A stretch of DNA of 64,000 nt from Bacteroidota bacterium (GTDB taxonomy: Bacteria; Bacteroidota; Bacteroidia; Flavobacteriales_E; Vicingaceae), in NCBI GenBank assembly GCA_016183805.1, contig JACPDX010000082.1:1-64000 (forward strand), read 5' to 3'. Position 1 is the stretch's first letter. Each line of letters begins with the position of its first letter. The notes below the pieces were generated by a model. It was given only the letters and a program-made list of their open reading frames with translations, ran no database searches and was not told the DNA's origin. This document shows, in pieces, positions 1 through 8,316 of this stretch. The translations under genes and the position numbers were made by a program.

Positions 1-502
1 CAAAAATATCAGACAAATAAATTAATGAGCGTTCCGATTGGTTATCACTCTCAAAGATGCGTTTACCAAATGTTTTTCGTAAAGTGTGCGAACTTGCATT
101 CTGAACTTTTACATTATATTTTATAAATAAAGCTTTCAAACGTTTGTTGATGTAACTAATGGTAAGTTGACCTCCCCAACGATTTACAAGAATGTAATCG
201 CCATCATCAAAAGAGTTTTTTAACCTTAGTTCATTTGAACAGAAGTCGACCGCTTCTTTCACTTTATCGTTGATAGTAATTTTCCGGTGTTTTTTAGTTT
301 TGGACTCCAATACAATTAATTCATCTTGATTCAACACATCTTTCCATTTGATAGAAAGTAAATCAGAGATTCGTAATCCAAAATAACATCCCATCGTAAT
401 TAATAGGTAATCTCGATGATGACCATCACGTTTCAATCGGTCCGTTAATCCGATCATGGTGTTCCATTCCATCCCGGAAGTTGTTGTTTGTCGTTTTATC
501 AT
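1..502 (-). CDS. Tyrosine recombinase / phage-type integrase, catalytic part (3' end cut by window edge)
   Basis: The reverse strand is open from an ATG at 502 to the window edge (167 codons, no stop). The reading contains tyrosine-recombinase landmarks: the first catalytic Arg in YFGLRISDLL (R44) and the HxxR box SHTLRKTFG (H139, R142). The reading stops within LSDIFG, just before the usual second His and the nucleophilic Tyr, which lie outside the window. These enzymes cut and rejoin DNA at specific sites through a 3'-phosphotyrosine. The ORF starts close to the catalytic domain, so either the SAM-like core-binding domain is missing or translation starts farther upstream in another frame. 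It suggests the window begins inside an integrated element. XerC/D-like and element-specific integrases cannot be told apart here. Confidence 0.85.
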   Translation of the reverse strand, partial: MIKRQTTTSGMEWNTMIGLTDRLKRDGHHRDYLLITMGCYFGLRISDLLSIKWKDVLNQDELIVLESKTKKHRKITINDKVKEAVDFCSNELRLKNSFDDGDYILVNRWGGQLTISYINKRLKALFIKYNVKVQNASSHTLRKTFGKRIFESDNQSERSLIYLSDIF

Positions 503-569
503 AATTTTTAAGTTATAAGCGAGTTTAACAGAAAAAAATGACACGACGTACCGTATATGATAGTTTTTT

Positions 570-593
570 CATGTAAATGAGGCAACTTACATG
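570..593. promoter_or_regulatory. 7-bp inverted repeat upstream of the integrase
   Basis: CATGTAA (570-576) and TTACATG (587-593) form a perfect inverted repeat with a 10-base spacer, about 70 bp upstream of the integrase ATG and 110 bp upstream of the forward gene at 703. It could be an operator in the divergent intergenic region. No function is shown. Confidence 0.25.
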
Positions 594-672
594 GGGGTTT
601 AGCTTAACTGTTTGGTTATTAAGCATAGCCCCAGATTTATCAAAACTGGGACAAAATAATCAAACAATTCAC

Positions 673-680
673 TTTCTTTG
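673..680 (+). promoter_or_regulatory. Bacteroidota-type -7 box (TTTCTTTG) for the gene at 703
   Basis: TTTCTTTG matches the TAnnTTTG consensus at all but one base and is followed by C, then a short leader of about 20 bases to the ATG at 703. A closely similar stretch (CACTTTCTTTGCCTCC) recurs at 37090-37105 without an obvious gene after it. Confidence 0.35.
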
Positions 681-702
681 CTTCTCTCTTTAATTCAATT
701 TT

Positions 703-1035
703 ATGGCTCACTACAACACATACCACCCCAATTTAAAATTGTTGGCTATTAATAATCTCTTGCCTATAAATTTTTCAACAATTATTCCGGCATCTACCAT
801 TTCTACATGGAAAGGCAATCCTGGTTGTGTTAAAAGGGTAGTTGGCATGGAATCCTTTGTTGGTCATGATGATTTTATGAAAATGGTTGACGATTTAAGT
901 AGTCGTGCTTTGTTTTTTAAGGGAGCTCGAATTTTATGGAAAGTTGTAACAACGTACTCATCTATTATAAATTCTGCTGAAAACAAAAAAGAACTTTTCC
1001 GGGTAAAAAATAAAAATGCTTGTTTTTTCAAATAG
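703..1035 (+). CDS. Short protein resembling the N-terminal HTH part of a Bacteroidota transposase; probably truncated
   Basis: This is a 110-residue ORF with ATG start. Residues 10-37 contain a helix-turn-helix-like stretch (KLLAINNLLPINFST, then PASTISTWK). From memory this resembles the N-terminus of integrase-core transposases in Flavobacteria, but I cannot verify that without a search. The second half is basic (RILWKVVTTYSSI, RVKNKNA) and the frame stops at 1035 with no DDE catalytic domain after it. It lies beside the tyrosine recombinase, in an accessory setting. It may be a remnant of an insertion sequence or an unrelated small gene. Confidence 0.45.
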   Translation: MAHYNTYHPNLKLLAINNLLPINFSTIIPASTISTWKGNPGCVKRVVGMESFVGHDDFMKMVDDLSSRALFFKGARILWKVVTTYSSIINSAENKKELFRVKNKNACFFK

Positions 1036-1239
1036 TTAAATTTTGAAAACATCAATAAGTACTTTTGGAATACGACCAAATTTAATAAATCTTGTTATAC
1101 AAACAACTATTTATGAACTTATTACATTAACAATCAATATGTTAAATAATTTTTAAGTAGCGACTAATTAAAAACATATTATAGGTTAAAATATTTATAT
1201 ACTTTTAAATTGCTTTTTAGCACATAATATGATGATTTT

Positions 1240-1247
1240 TAGCTTTG
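1240..1247 (+). promoter_or_regulatory. -7 box TAGCTTTG upstream of the beta-helix protein gene
   Basis: TAGCTTTG fits TAnnTTTG exactly and lies 65 bp upstream of the ATG at 1312. A TTG is present at 1210-1212, but its spacing (27 bases) is longer than usual, so the -33 element is uncertain. The rest of 1036-1311 is plain AT-rich DNA. Confidence 0.4.
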
Positions 1248-1311
1248 TGCTTTTTGTGCTTGAAGAAGTCTTAAAATAAATTGATTAGAATCCAAATTTA
1301 AAACTATAGAT

Positions 1312-3753
1312 ATGAAAAACTTAAATTTTATGAATGTAATTTGTCTCGTATTGGTTATGTTTTTATTTTCAATTCAAGGTTATTCTCAAATTATTTATCA
1401 AGATGATGTTATTATTGAAGGGACACTTGAAGTTGACACCATGTTAAATTTGGATTACATGAAGAATACCAATATTGATTATTTAAGAAAAATTGGTGTT
1501 GATAATAATGGCAACATAATAGTGTTGGGAGATTCAACCCAATATAATTATCAAGTTAATGCAATCAGTGACATATTAAGTTTGAATGTTCCAATTAATG
1601 CCAATATTACAGTAAAAACCTCTGGAGCTAAGTACTGTGTCCAAAAAGATAGCATTAGTGGTGTTGCTACAGATACTTGTGTTATAGTTAAAACTAATAA
1701 CAATAAATATGCAATTTTACAACCTCGTGACAGAGGTTATTACATAGAAGATTTTGGTGCAATTCCTGATGATGGTATTGATGATCAACCAGCAATTCAA
1801 AAAGCCATAAATGCCGTAATATATTATAAAAATTGGAGAAAATCTTCTAAAATAAATGCTGGAGGTGGTGTTTTTAATCTTAGCAAAGGAGTCGTTATAG
1901 CGGAAAAGCTGGGGTCAGGAGAGTATGAATTAATAACATTTACCCTATCAGGTAATATATCATGCTATTCTGATAATCAAGGATATGGGAAAACAACAGT
2001 ATTTAATCTTTCTGATTCCACTTTTTGTATAGCCGTTCAAGAGGCTAGAAATTGTGTAATTGAAAATATTGTGTTCAAGGGAAATGGAATTTTTCCTACT
2101 GCTATTAAAAATATAGTTGAATGGGAAAAAGATGATTGGAGGATTAATGCAGGATTTAGAATGAACAAAAATTCTCCAAGTTGTGCAATAGCCATTGATC
2201 CTTTTGACTCAACCATAACAACTCTAAATAGATATCCTAATAATACAAGTTATTATACAAATTACAGTAATGGAGGAAGTAGTATGTTAACTATTAGAGG
2301 TTGTGCTTTTAATGGTCACTATATTGCAATAGCAAATAACCCATCAAATCGTGTTCAAAATGGTGATAATATTAGGGTAGAAAATAGTAATTATAAAAAT
2401 TGTTATACTTTTTGGGCTTGTGGACAAACTCAATCAAGAAGTAATAGTATTGATAATATTTACGGTTATTTTCTACATACTTTTATAGATGGTTACTCGA
2501 TTGGCGATGGACAAGGTACCCCTCCAGTTGTATCAAATGTAAATTTAGCAGGGTTTACAAAGCAACTTTTAAATATTCAATACATAGGGTTTTCTCCAAC
2601 CAGAATTTCAAAAAGTTATTTTGAAGCTATTTGGTCTTTAGGATATGCTACCACTAATAACATTACCTTTAATGAATGTCAAATTAAATTTAAACTACCA
2701 TCTAATGAAATTTTTGCTCCTCCATACCATTTATATTCAGGTACAAGTGCCGTTTTTAGAGATTGTAGCATTGAATATTTTGCCAATTGTGACATTAAAA
2801 TGCCGATTATGTTTAAATCGAGTGGACTTCTTATTTCTGGTGGATGGATAGAAGGAGGGGTTGTAGTAAGTCATGGTCATTCAAATGCTGGTGGAGAGGA
2901 TATTCATAATGTGACGTATGAAAACGTTTGGATTAAATGTTTAAATAGAATTGCTGGAACAAGAAAATCTAGTGTGTCTATACAAAATACTACTGGTTCT
3001 ATTTTATTAGGGGGTGAAGAAATAGGCTCAGTTCCAGGTGGTCTTTTTAAAAACAATAAAGAGACTTTTAATCATAATTTTATGGAAAATGTTACTATTA
3101 ATATTGATTCTGTGACAAAAACTGCCAATTTTATTACAGGAATCGATGCTGACAGATACCAAATAGGGGATAACATTTTTTCTCAAAAACTTGCCTACCC
3201 TGATTCTATTAATATGCCTGGTTCAGGTGTAAGATCGCCACTAGGTTATATAAGTACTATTGCAGGTGACACCATTACCATTACAGGCATACCTTATGGA
3301 TTTAGTGCAACAGGAACCACATCTCTTTATGTTACAAGTTTCCCGATATTTATCCCTCCAATATGGGGTGATTTTGTTTCAGGAAATGACACCATATTTA
3401 ATGTAAATGCATATAATACAGGTTGTTATCCACCTGTTGGCTATAAAATGTACAATGCTGAAATTCCTATCGGTTCGTTTGTGAAATATAGAAATTTAAC
3501 GAATAATTACATTGTGATGAGTGCTCCTGCATTAAGTACTAAAACTTTTAGTAGATTTTATAATGCGTTTTATCAACAAACTATCTATAGTAATGGCATA
3601 GCAGCACCAACCGGACCAGCAAACTGCCCTTATATAGATGGGTGTATTATTTACCTTAATATTCCTCAAGCTAGTTACTATGGTTTCGTGTGTACTCAAG
3701 GTGGAGTATTTTCAACCTCAAATCCTCCACTTTTTACTGCCATAACATATTGA
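1312..3753 (+). CDS. Secreted pectate-lyase-3-like / parallel beta-helix protein
   Basis: The 813-residue protein starts with a signal peptide (about residues 1-26, ending GYSQ). A short N-terminal region (30-135) is followed by the motif YYIEDFGAIPDDGIDDQPAI (143-162), typical of the start of the pectate_lyase_3 / rhamnogalacturonase-type right-handed beta helix, also used in phage tailspikes. A long Asn/Gly-rich region with many beta-strand-like repeats fits the helix to about residue 600. No T9SS sorting domain is visible at the C-terminus, so it may be exported by the Sec route only, or belong to a prophage- or capsule-related function. It stands alone, convergent with the secretion operon. 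Catalytic residues cannot be assigned by eye, so substrate is unknown. Confidence 0.7.
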   Translation: MKNLNFMNVICLVLVMFLFSIQGYSQIIYQDDVIIEGTLEVDTMLNLDYMKNTNIDYLRKIGVDNNGNIIVLGDSTQYNYQVNAISDILSLNVPINANITVKTSGAKYCVQKDSISGVATDTCVIVKTNNNKYAILQPRDRGYYIEDFGAIPDDGIDDQPAIQKAINAVIYYKNWRKSSKINAGGGVFNLSKGVVIAEKLGSGEYELITFTLSGNISCYSDNQGYGKTTVFNLSDSTFCIAVQEARNCVIENIVFKGNGIFPTAIKNIVEWEKDDWRINAGFRMNKNSPSCAIAIDPFDSTITTLNRYPNNTSYYTNYSNGGSSMLTIRGCAFNGHYIAIANNPSNRVQNGDNIRVENSNYKNCYTFWACGQTQSRSNSIDNIYGYFLHTFIDGYSIGDGQGTPPVVSNVNLAGFTKQLLNIQYIGFSPTRISKSYFEAIWSLGYATTNNITFNECQIKFKLPSNEIFAPPYHLYSGTSAVFRDCSIEYFANCDIKMPIMFKSSGLLISGGWIEGGVVVSHGHSNAGGEDIHNVTYENVWIKCLNRIAGTRKSSVSIQNTTGSILLGGEEIGSVPGGLFKNNKETFNHNFMENVTINIDSVTKTANFITGIDADRYQIGDNIFSQKLAYPDSINMPGSGVRSPLGYISTIAGDTITITGIPYGFSATGTTSLYVTSFPIFIPPIWGDFVSGNDTIFNVNAYNTGCYPPVGYKMYNAEIPIGSFVKYRNLTNNYIVMSAPALSTKTFSRFYNAFYQQTIYSNGIAAPTGPANCPYIDGCIIYLNIPQASYYGFVCTQGGVFSTSNPPLFTAITY

Positions 3754-3960
3754 AATATAGCTATATAAACTTTTGTTGTTAAAAGTGCATCAATAAATTT
3801 GATTGCTTTTTTAAGGAATGTTGTAATTGGATTAGTTTATTCTAAACAACATTAAAGTTATTGTGTTTTACACTAGTGGTCTTCAATTTTCATTAGAGGA
3901 AATGATTTATTCATTTAATAATTTATTAAACATATTCTTCACTTTTTGCTAAGTAATGGG

Positions 3961-3979
3961 ATTTCAATATAATTGAAAT
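3961..3979. terminator. 8-bp palindrome between convergent genes
   Basis: ATTTCAAT and ATTGAAAT flank a 3-base loop just after the minus-strand gene end at 3985. There is no clear run of T, so it is at best a weak bidirectional terminator. Nothing else stands out in 3754-3984. Confidence 0.25.
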
Positions 3980-3984
3980 AAATA

Positions 3985-5130
3985 CTAAAACAATCCTGTA
4001 TTAATTTCCATCATAGGAATGTACATGGCAATAACAATAAAACCAACAATAACACTGATAAATAGAATAACAAATGGTTCTAAAAGTTTCCCAAACATTT
4101 CAGATTGATGCTCTAGTTCCTTAGAATACTGCTCATCTAAATTTTTAAAAATAGCATCTAACTTATTAACTTCTTCAGCAACTTTTATCAATGATGTCAT
4201 CTTCTTCGGGAAGATGGGAAATTGCCTCATGCTTTCATTTAGTAACTTTCCATTCATTATATCTCGCTCTACTTGTTCCAAAGCAACTTGTATTGGTTGA
4301 TAATCAATCATTTTTATCACTAACTGTATTGAATTTAGTAATGGATTTCTTGTGCTAATTAGTAAATTCATAGAGTGGCAAAATCGAGTTAGATATATTT
4401 TTTTGGTGATATCGCCAATAATAGGTATTCTTAAAACAAGGTTGGCAGTAATGGTTTTAAACCATACTTTTTTTCTGTTTAAATAAACAAATACAAATGT
4501 GCCTGCGATTAACAATAGAATAAGTAAAAAATAATCACCAATCGTTTCAGAAGCATCTATAACAAACTGCGTAATTCCAGGCAGTTCTTTATTAAAACTC
4601 TTAAAAATATCTTGAAACATTGGAACTAAAAATTTCAATAGAAAAACAACCATTCCTAGTGCTGTAGCCAATAACACAATGGGGTAAGACAATGCACTAG
4701 AGAGTTTTCTTTTTTGATCTATTTTTCTTTTAAAATAAATGGATAAATCACTTAAAACAACATCCACACGAGAGCTTTCTTCACCTACTTTTATAGAATA
4801 AAATTCGTAATCAGTAAATTTTCCAGTTTTTTGAAGAGCTTCTGAAAAACTTAGTCCGTTGATAATATCATTTTTGATTCCCTCCAGTAATTTCTTGTCT
4901 TTCTCCTTTTCTGTTTCATCAACAATTAATTCTAACGCCGTTTTAATGTCAGTACCAGCAGCTAATAATAAACTAATTTCAGAATAAAACTGTTCCTTTT
5001 TTTTATCAGGGAAATTCGAATTAAAACTGATGTCTTGATTCAAAATAGCTAATATGCTCTTTGAATCATTTTTTTCTACTTGCTTAGAAGTAGATGTATG
5101 ATTATCGATATTTTTAATGTTAATTCCCAA
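3985..5130 (-). CDS. gspF: GspF/PilC-like inner-membrane platform protein of the type II secretion-like system
   Basis: The 381-residue protein has the T2SS-F fold pattern: two homologous cytoplasmic helical halves (about 45-148 and 245-350) and three membrane segments (148-171, 199-218, 352-372). Family-like motifs include LLLAAGTDIKTALELI and the second-half equivalent FCHSMNLLISTRNPLLNSIQ, each followed by a stretch ending in a VGEES/KVAEE-like motif. GspF forms the inner-membrane platform that couples the GspE ATPase to pseudopilus assembly. It is the last gene of the operon and lies 2 bp after the preceding pseudopilin. The N-terminal 40 residues are polar and poorly conserved. Confidence 0.88.
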   Translation of the reverse strand: MGINIKNIDNHTSTSKQVEKNDSKSILAILNQDISFNSNFPDKKKEQFYSEISLLLAAGTDIKTALELIVDETEKEKDKKLLEGIKNDIINGLSFSEALQKTGKFTDYEFYSIKVGEESSRVDVVLSDLSIYFKRKIDQKRKLSSALSYPIVLLATALGMVVFLLKFLVPMFQDIFKSFNKELPGITQFVIDASETIGDYFLLILLLIAGTFVFVYLNRKKVWFKTITANLVLRIPIIGDITKKIYLTRFCHSMNLLISTRNPLLNSIQLVIKMIDYQPIQVALEQVERDIMNGKLLNESMRQFPIFPKKMTSLIKVAEEVNKLDAIFKNLDEQYSKELEHQSEMFGKLLEPFVILFISVIVGFIVIAMYIPMMEINTGLF

Positions 5131-5132
5131 GG

Positions 5133-5585
5133 CTACTCTTTCATGTTAATTTGTGCTCCGTAATTCTTATAAAAAGATAACGATTGTTCTTTAACCGTAA
5201 TTCTTAGGTAATCAATCAAGCCATTTTCTTTTGATGGATCTACCAAATTAAGTTCTATAGCTGAATTGATTAAGAAAAAAGTATCCACATGAACATCAAC
5301 AGTACGAAGGATGTAATTTTCGTCAAATTCGTAAGCAACGCTTTTATTCAACCACTGCATTTTTACCTCTTTTTCATCCATTTTAGTTATGGTTTTTGCT
5401 TGTTCAAAATCAGTATTAAATACCTGTGAAAATTCAAAATAATCTCTGATTTCGGCTTTTATAGAAGCATATTTGAAGAATTGTTTGTAGGTAAAAACAT
5501 AGGCTGTGTATACAGTACTAATAACCATTCCTGAAATAACTATTGCCACCATTACTTCCAAAAAAGAAAATGCCTTCAGTTTCAT
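5133..5585 (-). CDS. Minor pseudopilin (type IV prepilin-like, GspI/J position)
   Basis: The 150-residue protein begins with a class III prepilin leader: a short basic segment, KA, then FSFLEVMVAIVISGMVIS. Cleavage would fall after Ala5, with Glu at +5, followed by one hydrophobic helix of about 20 residues. The rest is a small mixed alpha/beta domain as in minor pseudopilins. It lies 2 bp from each neighbour in the operon. Size and position suggest a GspJ- or GspI-like tip component. The exact subtype cannot be assigned. Confidence 0.8.
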   Translation of the reverse strand: MKLKAFSFLEVMVAIVISGMVISTVYTAYVFTYKQFFKYASIKAEIRDYFEFSQVFNTDFEQAKTITKMDEKEVKMQWLNKSVAYEFDENYILRTVDVHVDTFFLINSAIELNLVDPSKENGLIDYLRITVKEQSLSFYKNYGAQINMKE

Positions 5586-5587
5586 TT

Positions 5588-5935
5588 TTAGTTTATTAGA
5601 ATTAACTCTTTGTTTTCAAACATCTTTTTATCTCCACGATAAGCCTCCATCAACATTATTTTTACATTTTTTCCATTTCTATAATCTAAAATGGATTTTT
5701 CAATAGTTATATCTCCTTCAACTATCGATTCATCAATAAAACGATGTTGCTTTATGGTTTCATTTCGTAATAATTTAACAAGAGCATGAGCAAGTTGTTC
5801 ATCTTTTGTGATACCCGAATTAGCCATATTAATCATAACAATAGAACTTAAACCAAAAACAATCATCACAATCACCATGGAAACCATTGATTCTAAAATG
5901 GTAAATGCTTTTATTTTATGCCTTAATCTACCCAT
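5588..5935 (-). CDS. Minor pseudopilin (GspH/I-like)
   Basis: The 115-residue protein has a prepilin leader RHKIKA and mature start FTILESMVSMVIVMIVFG, with cleavage predicted after Ala10 and Glu at +5. The mature domain is short (about 80 residues after the helix). Its start overlaps the end of the upstream gene by 13 bases, indicating translational coupling. It probably helps prime the pseudopilus with the neighbouring small pseudopilins. Confidence 0.78.
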   Translation of the reverse strand: MGRLRHKIKAFTILESMVSMVIVMIVFGLSSIVMINMANSGITKDEQLAHALVKLLRNETIKQHRFIDESIVEGDITIEKSILDYRNGKNVKIMLMEAYRGDKKMFENKELILIN

Positions 5936-7185
5936 CTTATGGTTTGATGATTAATTATATCCTTTATCAATGCCACGCCTACAAAATCTTTAGGTAGGTT
6001 TTCACGGTCTATTTTCACATCCATTAAATGATTGTGGTATATTGAAGAGGGTGTTTTTAACATAAAGTTCTTGCAATATACTCCTCCAATAACATCTCCG
6101 TTTAACTCTAATAATTCTGATGAATAGATGTAACCCATTATTTCACTTTTTTCACCTATAGCAACTTTTGAAAGATTTGTTTGAATGGTGTTTTCATCAA
6201 CTAAAAAAACAACTCCTTTAATTTTTACCTGTTTTCCGATTACAATTTTTCGTTGCACTTTACTTTCACCTTTTCCTAACACACTAATGACGGATGGATA
6301 ACTTAACTTACAATTGTCTTCAATCGAAATACTATCTGTTGCGTATAGCTGTACATTGGCTACCGTATTTTCTTCAAGAATTATTCCTTTTGAATACAAA
6401 ATGATGTTATCAATTTTAGAAGATGATTTAACGGTGATGTTCTTATTAGAAAGTATTTTAATATTACCAACTACATATTTATTCTCCAATACAATAGAGT
6501 TGGGAGAATACAATACCAATGTTTTGTTTAGAAAAGAATTAATAATCGTGTCATTATCTAATAAAAGTGCAAAGTCAACGATACTATCCAGCGTAGAATT
6601 TTCTAATGAGAAATTAGCGTAATTGTCTTCAAAAAGCTTTTTATTAATAGAAGGTAAATTTACCTCACTATACCTCGTTTCTCCATCAATTAATTTCTGC
6701 CCTAAAAACCCATGACCTTCAATGTAAGCTCTTTTTACTCCTGCTTTAGGTAGATAACAATTACCTGATATTTTGGTGTTGCCTGTGAGGGACAAAGGTT
6801 TGTTTTGATCAGCTAAATAAACCGCTATTTTTTTTTCATCGTCAATATTTGCTCCAACAAATGCAGTTTTTGAAACTGTTTTGTCCCTCCATTCTGCTGT
6901 TGATGTTAACAAGTAAAAGGCTCCCCAATTTTTTTTATATAAAGTTACGTGATGCTGTTCATCATCAAATAAGTTCACTTCTACTTTTTGATTGTAAGGG
7001 ATTTCTTCATTAAATGAAAGCCCATAATTAATTCCAGAATTTACATCTCTGAACAACTGTTCTTGCTTTAAAGCTCCTAAAACAAAGGTATTATTGTGGT
7101 AATTGATTAAAATAAATGATGAACTGATTATTGAACTAACAATAACTAAGAACATGGCGTATAATAAAGCTCCTGCTTTAATCAT
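5923..7185 (-). CDS. GspK/PilX-like minor pseudopilin with a beta-helix or bactofilin-like body
   Basis: The 420-residue protein starts MIKA then GALLYAMFLVIVSSIISSS, a prepilin-like leader in which +5 is Tyr, not Glu. Lack of Glu5 is the usual property of GspK, the pseudopilus tip protein. After the hydrophobic helix (5-30), the region from about 125 to 390 consists of short repeated strands (SLTGNTKISG, NKNITVKSSSKID, ATDSISIEDN, IGKQVKIKGVVF, ELLELNGDVIGGVY) like a bactofilin or polymer-forming beta helix. That body is unlike classical GspK, which has a large alpha-helical domain. It overlaps the MORN gene by 8 bases. Confidence 0.65.
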   Translation of the reverse strand: MIKAGALLYAMFLVIVSSIISSSFILINYHNNTFVLGALKQEQLFRDVNSGINYGLSFNEEIPYNQKVEVNLFDDEQHHVTLYKKNWGAFYLLTSTAEWRDKTVSKTAFVGANIDDEKKIAVYLADQNKPLSLTGNTKISGNCYLPKAGVKRAYIEGHGFLGQKLIDGETRYSEVNLPSINKKLFEDNYANFSLENSTLDSIVDFALLLDNDTIINSFLNKTLVLYSPNSIVLENKYVVGNIKILSNKNITVKSSSKIDNIILYSKGIILEENTVANVQLYATDSISIEDNCKLSYPSVISVLGKGESKVQRKIVIGKQVKIKGVVFLVDENTIQTNLSKVAIGEKSEIMGYIYSSELLELNGDVIGGVYCKNFMLKTPSSIYHNHLMDVKIDRENLPKDFVGVALIKDIINHQTIRWVD

Positions 7186-7834
7186 TTTCTTTTTTGGACT
7201 TCTTTTTATGGTCTTTTACAACACCTTCTTGCTCTTTCTCTTTTGGGATCTTTTTTTTCGACTCCTTCTCCTTACCTTCTTTCAAAACAGGTTCTTTTTT
7301 CTCTTTAGGTAGAACTAGTTTACCTTCCTTGTATTTATTTATAATCGTTGTGTCTTTCTGGTAAATCAATTGTTTACCATGTAACAACCCATTCTTATAC
7401 TGCCCTTGTTCAATCAATTCTCCTTTATCAAACAATTGGTACTCACCATTTGTTTGCCCTTTATTCCAATGATATACATCCAGTAATAGACCTTGTTCAT
7501 TCCATCTTTTCCAAACTCCTGATTTTGCACCAATTTTAAAGTGTCCCTCAGTAATTAATTGCCTGTTTTTTGTAACAACTTGATATAATCCATCCAACAA
7601 CTTATCTCCAAAGCCACCTTGATTCATTAATATTTTATCTTTGTCGTACCAATAATAGCTCGTCCTAATGTTTGCTTTGGTTCTTTTATTAGACAACAAA
7701 ACACTACATTCAATAGAAGAATCATTGTGATGAATATATATTTTTCTGTGTGTAATTTCTTCTACTTTCTGAGCATTGACATTATAAAATGCAAGCATCA
7801 CTATTAACACTGATATAAGGTGCTTCTTCTTCAT
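7178..7834 (-). CDS. Secreted MORN-repeat protein with a charged Lys/Glu tail
   Basis: The 218-residue protein has a signal peptide (1-22, ending VNAQ). Residues 75-165 hold MORN-like repeats (GHFKIGAKSGVWKRWNEQG, GEYQLFDKGELIEQGQYKNG, LHGKQLIYQKD), as in YwqK-type proteins. The last 45 residues are almost only Lys, Glu and a few others (KEKKEPVLKEGKEKESKKK). It overlaps both neighbours by a few bases, so it is a true member of the secretion operon, yet no such component is part of the textbook T2SS. It may be a periplasmic scaffold. Function unknown. Confidence 0.7.
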   Translation of the reverse strand: MKKKHLISVLIVMLAFYNVNAQKVEEITHRKIYIHHNDSSIECSVLLSNKRTKANIRTSYYWYDKDKILMNQGGFGDKLLDGLYQVVTKNRQLITEGHFKIGAKSGVWKRWNEQGLLLDVYHWNKGQTNGEYQLFDKGELIEQGQYKNGLLHGKQLIYQKDTTIINKYKEGKLVLPKEKKEPVLKEGKEKESKKKIPKEKEQEGVVKDHKKKSKKEND

Positions 7835-8316
7835 TTTGATATTATTTTATTTTCATTTTGAAAACGAACTTTAATTTGTGTCTTATCAATTTCTACAATA
7901 GCTATTTCATTGATAATACTACCTTTTTTTACCAGGTGTTCACTTCCACTAATTACGATTATACCTATCCTTTTATTTGAATTATTATTTTTAATCATGC
8001 CTTTATAATTAATAATTGGCCAAATGTTTTTATCATGATTAGTAGCTACATTCGATTTTGGTAGGGTATTCATGTTAGATGAACTTTCATAGTTGTTTCC
8101 TTCTGCTGCTCTGTTCCCTAAAAAAGGGTCTCTGTAATCTGCAACTATGGTAAATGAATCATCTTTAATCTTATCGTAAGCTACTTTCACAGTTGTTTCA
8201 TTAACTAAATAATGTGGTTCAGAAAAAAAATAGCCATACAACTGATAAAAAACAAAAGCCCATACCAGTAATACAACAGGTAGCATAATGTATATGGTTT
8301 TCTTATCCTTAGCCAT
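7831..8316 (-). CDS. GspC/PilP-like inner-membrane-to-secretin connector
   Basis: The 161-residue protein has one N-terminal membrane helix (about 8-30) and a periplasmic part. The motif YRDPFLG (about 61-67) and the C-terminal stretch (95-160: INYKGMIKNNNSNKRIGIIV, VKKGSIINEIAIVEI) match the pattern of the HR/PilP domain that binds the N0 domain of the secretin. Its place after the GspL/GspM-like genes and the lipoprotein fits the PilNOPQ order. The call rests on topology and this domain pattern, not on a search. Confidence 0.62.
   Translation of the reverse strand: MAKDKKTIYIMLPVVLLVWAFVFYQLYGYFFSEPHYLVNETTVKVAYDKIKDDSFTIVADYRDPFLGNRAAEGNNYESSSNMNTLPKSNVATNHDKNIWPIINYKGMIKNNNSNKRIGIIVISGSEHLVKKGSIINEIAIVEIDKTQIKVRFQNENKIISK

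Noticed and set aside
864-1079. Minus-strand ORF opposite the fragment at 703
   Set aside because: It has low complexity (Phe/Lys), no promoter and no recognisable domain; the forward frame has a -7 box and HTH-like pattern.
1312-3753. Phage tailspike from a prophage
   Set aside because: A signal peptide is present and no other phage structural genes lie nearby; the beta-helix alone does not support a prophage.
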